This document shows positions 41,701 to 44,881 of a stretch of DNA of 44,881 nucleotides, in pieces (the stretch's first letter is position 1; each line of letters begins with the position of its first letter). The position numbers and the translations under genes are program-made. A model generated the notes under the pieces. That model was given only the letters and a program-made list of their open reading frames with translations. It was not told the DNA's origin and did not search any database. The DNA is from DASPWV01 sp046727855 (lineage in GTDB: Bacteria; Acidobacteriota; Vicinamibacteria; Vicinamibacterales; UBA2999), in contig JBKPDL010000159.1 of the NCBI GenBank assembly GCA_046727855.1, positions 1 through 44,881 on the forward strand, read 5' to 3'.

Positions 41701-42899
41701 GCGACGAGCTGCTGCGCGAGGACATCGAGCGGAGCGTCGTGCGTGATGATGCGATCGAGCTCGCCGCGGCTCACGGCTCGCAACAACGCCGCACACTCGA
41801 TCAAATCGTCACGTGAGATGGCGAACAAGCGCCCTTTCGGCAAGCCCGACACGCTGTGGCCCGAGCGACCCACACGCTGCAGGAAAGTCGCGATCCGCCG
41901 CGGCGAACCAATCTGGCAGACGAGATCGACGGCCCCGATGTCGATGCCGAGCTCGAGCGACGCGGTGGCGACAAGCGCTTTGAGCGTGCCCGCTTTGAGT
42001 CGCGACTCTGCGTCAAGCCGCCGTTCCTTCGAGAGGCTGCCGTGATGCGCGGTCACCGCGTCCTCGCCGATGCGATCGGTCAGCTCGCGCGCCAGGCGCT
42101 CCGCCATGCGACGCGTGTTGACGAACACCAGGGTCGTCCGGTGCTGCGAGATGAGCTCGGTGAGCCGATCGTAGTACTCAGACCAGACCTCGTGCGACAT
42201 CACCGCTTCGATCGGTGATCGCGGCACTTCGAGCGCCAGATCCATCGCGCGGCGATGCCCCTCGTCCACGACCGCGCATGCGGCTTCCCCGTGTTCATTG
42301 ACGGCTCGGGTTCCAACGAGGAATTTCGCGACCTGTTCGATCGGCTTCTGCGTCGCCGAGAGACCCAGGCGCAGCAGGGGCCCGTCCACGACCTGTTCGA
42401 GCCGCTCGAGCGTGAGGGCGAGATGTGCGCCACGCCGCGTGCCGATCACGGCGTGGATTTCATCCACGATCACGGTACGCGCAGTGCGTAACATGTCGCG
42501 ACTGCGCTCCGCGGTGAGCAGCAGATACAGCGATTCCGGTGTAGTCACGAGAATGTGCGGCGGCTTGCGCAGCATCGCCGCGCGCTCCTTTTGCGGCGTG
42601 TCTCCGGTCCTGACGGCAGCGGTAATGCGCGGCAGCTCGATGCCGGTCTGCTCGGCCAGCTGCCGGATCGCCCGGCGCGGTTCAGCGAGATTCTTGTGGA
42701 TGTCTGCGCTCAGCGCTTTGAGCGGCGATACATAGATCACGCGAACTTCGTCCAAAAGCGGACCGCGAAGTCCCTCGATGACGAGCTCGTTGAGCGCGGT
42801 GAGAAACGCGGCGAGCGTTTTGCCGGAGCCTGTTGGCGCCGCAATCAGCGTGTGGCGGCCTTCGCGAATCGCGCTCCAGCCCTTTGCCTGCGCGGGCAT
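38730..42899 (-). CDS. lhr: Lhr-like DEAD/DEAH-box helicase
   Basis: The 1389-residue frame has a superfamily 2 helicase core: Walker A APTGSGKT (residues 21-28), DEIH in VDEIHAVIGTRRGAHLALTL, SATQKPIEQVAKF, TLVFVNTRRMAERLARELTD, and motif VI VGRSGHSVSGLPKGR. The Lhr-core beta-barrel and winged-helix regions follow, and the last 500 residues form the DUF4910-type C-terminal domain of long Lhr proteins. It unwinds nucleic acid 3' to 5' and probably acts in DNA repair. In-frame codons upstream of this ATG encode FHPIVSRWFSETLGEP, the normal family N-terminus, but no start codon exists between them and an in-frame TAA at 42972. Either the front was lost or a non-standard start is used. Confidence 0.9.
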   Translation of the reverse strand: MPAQAKGWSAIREGRHTLIAAPTGSGKTLAAFLTALNELVIEGLRGPLLDEVRVIYVSPLKALSADIHKNLAEPRRAIRQLAEQTGIELPRITAAVRTGDTPQKERAAMLRKPPHILVTTPESLYLLLTAERSRDMLRTARTVIVDEIHAVIGTRRGAHLALTLERLEQVVDGPLLRLGLSATQKPIEQVAKFLVGTRAVNEHGEAACAVVDEGHRRAMDLALEVPRSPIEAVMSHEVWSEYYDRLTELISQHRTTLVFVNTRRMAERLARELTDRIGEDAVTAHHGSLSKERRLDAESRLKAGTLKALVATASLELGIDIGAVDLVCQIGSPRRIATFLQRVGRSGHSVSGLPKGRLFAISRDDLIECAALLRAVSRGELDRIITHDAPLDVLAQQLVAESACCEYGEDDLFALARRAWPYRELSRSEFDAVLKMTAEGFATRRGRRAALVHRDEVNGNVRGRRGARMLAITSGGAIPEVADYRVLLEPEDTLIGTLNEDFAIESTVGDVFQLGNASWQILQVGAGFVRVADAKGAPPTLPFWLGEAPGRSDELSRAVSDLRADVAEGRDIAASPEATEQIAAYLADAKRALGAMPTQDTLVVERFFDESGGMQLVIHAPFGSRINKAWGLALRKRFCRQFNFELQAAATEDGLLLSLGPQHSFPLADVFGYLHPATARDILVQAFLDAPVFKTRWRWNTNLSLAVPRNRGGKKVAPQLQRMLADDLMAAVFPDAAACLENVPGDRQIPDHPLVNQTVRDCLQEAMDFDGLAAVLTRIHSGDITLIARDTPEPSPLAHELLNARPYAFLDDAPLEERRAHAVYARRAMDPATGGDLGALDPDAIARVIDEARPDPRDADELHDALLTAAFLYQSDVSASADLFAELATRRRAARITLGESDRPAWVAAERLPEMLAVHPNAPVQPPISPPPSRTSRSWARDAALVEIIRGRMTVAGPVTAADLGASTGVDAGEIDSALLALESEGVILRGVFTRSGAASGRADGFVEWCDRRLLARIHRYTLNRLRAEIEAVSPADFSRFLLAWQHVDPLCQLTGLEGLRTIVQSLDGYELAATAWERSVLPARMDKYDPALLDMLCLTGQVGWARLSRGPAALVGATPIALFLREHLDAWVALRNQQDGQPPDRVVSDTATRVVEVLRARGASFQHELCSASQLPIEDVSRGIAELVATGLVTSDGFAGLRALVNGSTATASGRWSLIDAPPDDERAFERQGWALLRRYGVVFRRLLARETNVAPWRALARVYRHLELRGEIRGGRFVSGMSGEQFAMPEAVTRLREIRRTPPDGRLIVISAADPLNLCGIITTGDRVRAVASTRIVYRDGVALAALEGDYIKQLAPIDAAIAGKVASTLAGRPVPPVISGYIGRVG

Positions 42900-42976
42900 C
42901 GGCTCGCCAAGTGTTTCGCTGAACCAACGGCTGACGATCGGATGAAAGGATGCGAACGAGATTTTTCTAGATTACA

Positions 42977-43387
42977 TCAAGCTGATCGCTCAAAGGGCGA
43001 AAGCAGAAGGCAATCCACCAAACTCAAATAGATTGCGGGATCACGCGCGTAGAGCGGACATGTGCGCAACCGTTCGTCGTGCGTGCCGACGGCGACCACC
43101 TTTCCAGCCTCCATGACGATGATGCGATCGGCCTGTCCGACTGTGGACAACCGATGCGCGATCACAAACGTCGTGCGGTTACGGCGCAGGCGGCCAAGCG
43201 CTTCGACGAACTGCGCTTCGGACAGCGAGTCGAGCGCTGATGTCGGTTCGTCCAGAATCAGCGCGGCTGCGTCTTCGAGAAACGCGCGCGCGATGCTCAA
43301 ACGCTGGCGCTGGCCGCCCGACGAGCGTCCCCCGCTCGTCCCAAGTTCAGTGTCGTTCAGTTCGAAGCCGCGATTCGCAACTGACAT
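42977..43387 (-). pseudogene. ABC transporter ATPase, C-terminal fragment
   Basis: The 136-residue frame holds the second half of an exporter-type ABC ATPase: TELGTSGGRSSGGQRQRLSI (signature), LILDEPTSALD (Walker B), FVIAHRLSTVGQADRIIVME (switch histidine). The Walker A loop, the membrane domain and about 430 residues are absent. The C-terminus (LSLVDCLLLSPFERSA) does not look like a family end. An ATG at 43387 happens to open the frame, but no nucleotide-binding site could form. It sits between the headless Lhr gene and the aminotransferase gene. Confidence 0.8.
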
Positions 43388-43437
43388 GAGTTGAGGGGTC
43401 GAGGAGGTGCTATCCTCGCGTGATCCAAGGAGGACCC

Positions 43438-44727
43438 ATGGTCAGCCGTCGCGCCTTTCTTCGCCTCACCACAACCGCCGGCGCCGCCGCGTACGCGGTC
43501 AAGACTTACGGGATCGAGGAGGTCCTTGCGGCGACGCAGCAAGTCGCCGGCCGTTCTGCCGACGATGTCGCGCAGGACGAGTTCTATTGGCGCGAGATCC
43601 AGCAAGCGTTCACGCTGGATCGCACCATGATCAATCTGAATAACGGCAACAGTTGTCCGAGTCCGCGGATCGTGCACGACGCGCTCAAGCGCTATCTCGA
43701 TTTCTCGAATCAGACGCCGGTCTATCACCGCGGTCTGCTCGAACAGAATCGCGAAACAGCCCGCCGTCGTCTCGCCGCCGAATTCGGCTGCGACATGGAA
43801 GAACTGGCGGTCACGCGCAATTCGAGCGAAGCGTTGCAGATCGCGCAGAACGGCATCGACCTCAAGCCTGGCGACGAAGTGCTCACGACCGAGCAGGATT
43901 ACGGCCGCATGTTGACGACGTGGGACCAACGGATGCGGCGCGAGAAAATCAAGGTAACGCGCATCAATTTCCCGGTGCCGACCAGCGAGGACGATCTCTA
44001 TCAACGGTTCGAAAAGGCGATCACGCCGCAGACCCGGGTGCTCCACTTCTGCCACATCACGAACCTGACGGGTCAGCTGTTCCCGGTGCAGCGGTTGGCG
44101 CGCTTGGCGCGGCAGCGCGGCATCCTGACGGTCGTCGACGGCGCGCACGCGGTTGCGCATTTCCCGTTCAAGCTGCGCGACCTGGAGATGGATTACTACG
44201 GGACGAGCCTGCACAAGTGGCTGCTCGCTCCGCACAACACGGGATTCCTCTACGTGCGGCGCGAGCGGATTGGTCCGACGTGGCCGCTGCAGGCCGCACC
44301 AGCCCGCCGCGACAACGACATTAGAAAGTTCGAGGAGGTTGGGACGATTTCAGCAGCGCCGTACGCGGCGATCAACGAGGCACTGCAGTTCCACCAGGCG
44401 ATCGGAGGGGAGCGCAAGGCCGCCCGGTTGCGATATTTGACGATGCGGTGGGTAAATCAGTTGAAGAAGAATCCACGCATCCACATCCACTCGAATCTCG
44501 AGCATACCTACGGACTCGCAAACGTCGGAATCGACGGCATCAAGGCGGCCGAGGCCTCGAAGTTCTTGTGGGACAAGTACCGCATTATCGCGAACGCGAT
44601 CGTGCGCGACGACTATCAGGGGCTCCGCATTACGCCGAACGTATACACCACGCTCGAGGAGATCGACACGTTCGTGATGGCAATGGAAGATTTGCTCAAA
44701 AACGGCGTCACAGCAGCAACAGCGTAG
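43438..44727 (+). CDS. TAT-exported class V aminotransferase-like enzyme
   Basis: The 429-residue protein has a twin-arginine signal (SRRAFLRLTTTAGAAAYAV, RR at 4-5), so it would fold with its cofactor and be exported. The rest is the class V aminotransferase / isopenicillin-N-epimerase-like fold. It has TRNSSEA (127-133), VVDGAHA with Asp234 and His237, and GTSLHKWLLAP with Lys260 as the PLP lysine. The ATG at 43438 follows AAGGAGG; an upstream ATA/ATG extension to 43420 would put residues before the RR motif. Known activities include epimerisation, desulfuration and transamination; the substrate is unknown. It stands alone on the plus strand. Confidence 0.87.
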   Translation: MVSRRAFLRLTTTAGAAAYAVKTYGIEEVLAATQQVAGRSADDVAQDEFYWREIQQAFTLDRTMINLNNGNSCPSPRIVHDALKRYLDFSNQTPVYHRGLLEQNRETARRRLAAEFGCDMEELAVTRNSSEALQIAQNGIDLKPGDEVLTTEQDYGRMLTTWDQRMRREKIKVTRINFPVPTSEDDLYQRFEKAITPQTRVLHFCHITNLTGQLFPVQRLARLARQRGILTVVDGAHAVAHFPFKLRDLEMDYYGTSLHKWLLAPHNTGFLYVRRERIGPTWPLQAAPARRDNDIRKFEEVGTISAAPYAAINEALQFHQAIGGERKAARLRYLTMRWVNQLKKNPRIHIHSNLEHTYGLANVGIDGIKAAEASKFLWDKYRIIANAIVRDDYQGLRITPNVYTTLEEIDTFVMAMEDLLKNGVTAATA

Positions 44728-44763
44728 AGCGTTCGCAGTGCACGTGGACTTCCCATCCGTCTG

Positions 44764-44881
44764 TCAAGCGCTCACTGAGACGACAGCACGTTGGCCGCGC
44801 CGCGAGTTGTCGTAGAGGGTGCCCTGTTCGAGCATCGCGATGAGCACGGCCAGCAGGCGGTCGGCGACTCCGCGTAAGGCA
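44764..44881 (-). pseudogene. Possible transposase C-terminal tail, cut by window end
   Basis: The minus-strand frame runs from the window edge to a TGA at 44764 and reads ALRGVADRLLAVLIAMLEQG, then TLYDNSRRGQRAVV. A hydrophobic V-A-x-x-x-L-x-x-x-x-x-x-M-L-x-x-G-T-x-Y/F-D helix before a basic tail is typical of the end of several IS transposases (IS110 type among them). With 38 residues visible the identification is tentative, and I cannot tell whether the gene is intact outside the window. Confidence 0.35.

Noticed and set aside
42977..43387. A stand-alone ABC ATPase gene
   Set aside because: The Walker A loop is absent, so the frame cannot bind ATP by itself; the ATG is incidental.

Overview
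This 44.9 kb window is high-GC DNA, tightly packed on both strands. It most resembles a soil-type Acidobacteriota genome of the Vicinamibacteria kind. That is an inference from content: two very large TonB-dependent receptors with an N-terminal carboxypeptidase-regulatory-like domain, a secreted DUF5916 barrel protein, a 1074-residue secreted BNR/VPS10-like propeller, many exported hydrolases and propellers, remnants of a PadR regulator plus FtsX-type permease unit, and an Lhr-type helicase. I found no rRNA, tRNA, CRISPR array, integrase or phage gene. The only mobile-element trace is a possible transposase tail at the extreme right edge.

Layout. 1-1.3 kb: a cupin protein cut by the window start, followed by gene stumps (PLP decarboxylase, an unidentified C-terminus, a DCC-family N-terminus). 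1.3-7.4 kb, minus strand: a GNAT acetyltransferase, an anchored alpha/beta hydrolase, a cardiolipin-synthase-like phospholipase D and a DUF5916 outer-membrane protein. 7.7-10.5 kb, plus strand: a sodium/solute symporter, a tiny membrane protein and a RodZ-like HTH/DUF4115 protein. 10.5-10.95 kb: scars of a PadR regulator and an FtsX permease. 10.97-13.3 kb, minus strand: an exported HpcH/HpaI aldolase-like protein and a pair of paralogous small secreted proteins. 13.5-16.7 kb: the secreted propeller. 16.9-20.8 kb, minus strand: a probable operon of a CxxCH protein, a D-aminoacylase-type amidohydrolase and a metallo-beta-lactamase-fold protein. 20.8-21.9 kb: a YVTN propeller. 22-23.7 kb, minus strand: an NHL propeller overlapping a small exported protein. 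23.8-26.2 kb: a molybdopterin-binding oxidoreductase large subunit followed by a deleted remnant of a quinoprotein-associated binding protein. 26.5-28.6 kb, minus strand: a tightly coupled ATP-grasp ligase and zinc metallopeptidase pair. 28.6-29.9 kb: stumps of a permease and a TPR protein. 30.1-37.0 kb: TonB receptor, class A beta-lactamase, TonB receptor. 37.2-42.9 kb, minus strand: glutamine synthetase and the Lhr-like helicase. 43.0-43.4 kb: an ABC ATPase stump. 43.4-44.7 kb: a TAT-exported class V aminotransferase-like enzyme.

Three themes stand out. First, most genes between about 11 and 26 kb carry signal peptides, which suits an organism scavenging peptides, polymers or aromatics across its envelope. 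Second, the spaces between intact genes hold many partial genes, several with recognisable internal deletions, so the region has been eroding by deletion. Third, intergenic DNA is built from degenerate short-word repeats and perfect dyads of several unrelated families. The three convergent gene junctions at 16.7, 21.9 and 37.0 kb each carry a different one with inverted symmetry, as if interchangeable elements serve as two-way terminators.

The best candidates for something undescribed are the metallopeptidase/ATP-grasp operon, the word-repeat elements at convergent junctions, the exported aldolase-like protein, and the Lhr helicase whose conserved N-terminus lacks a start codon.
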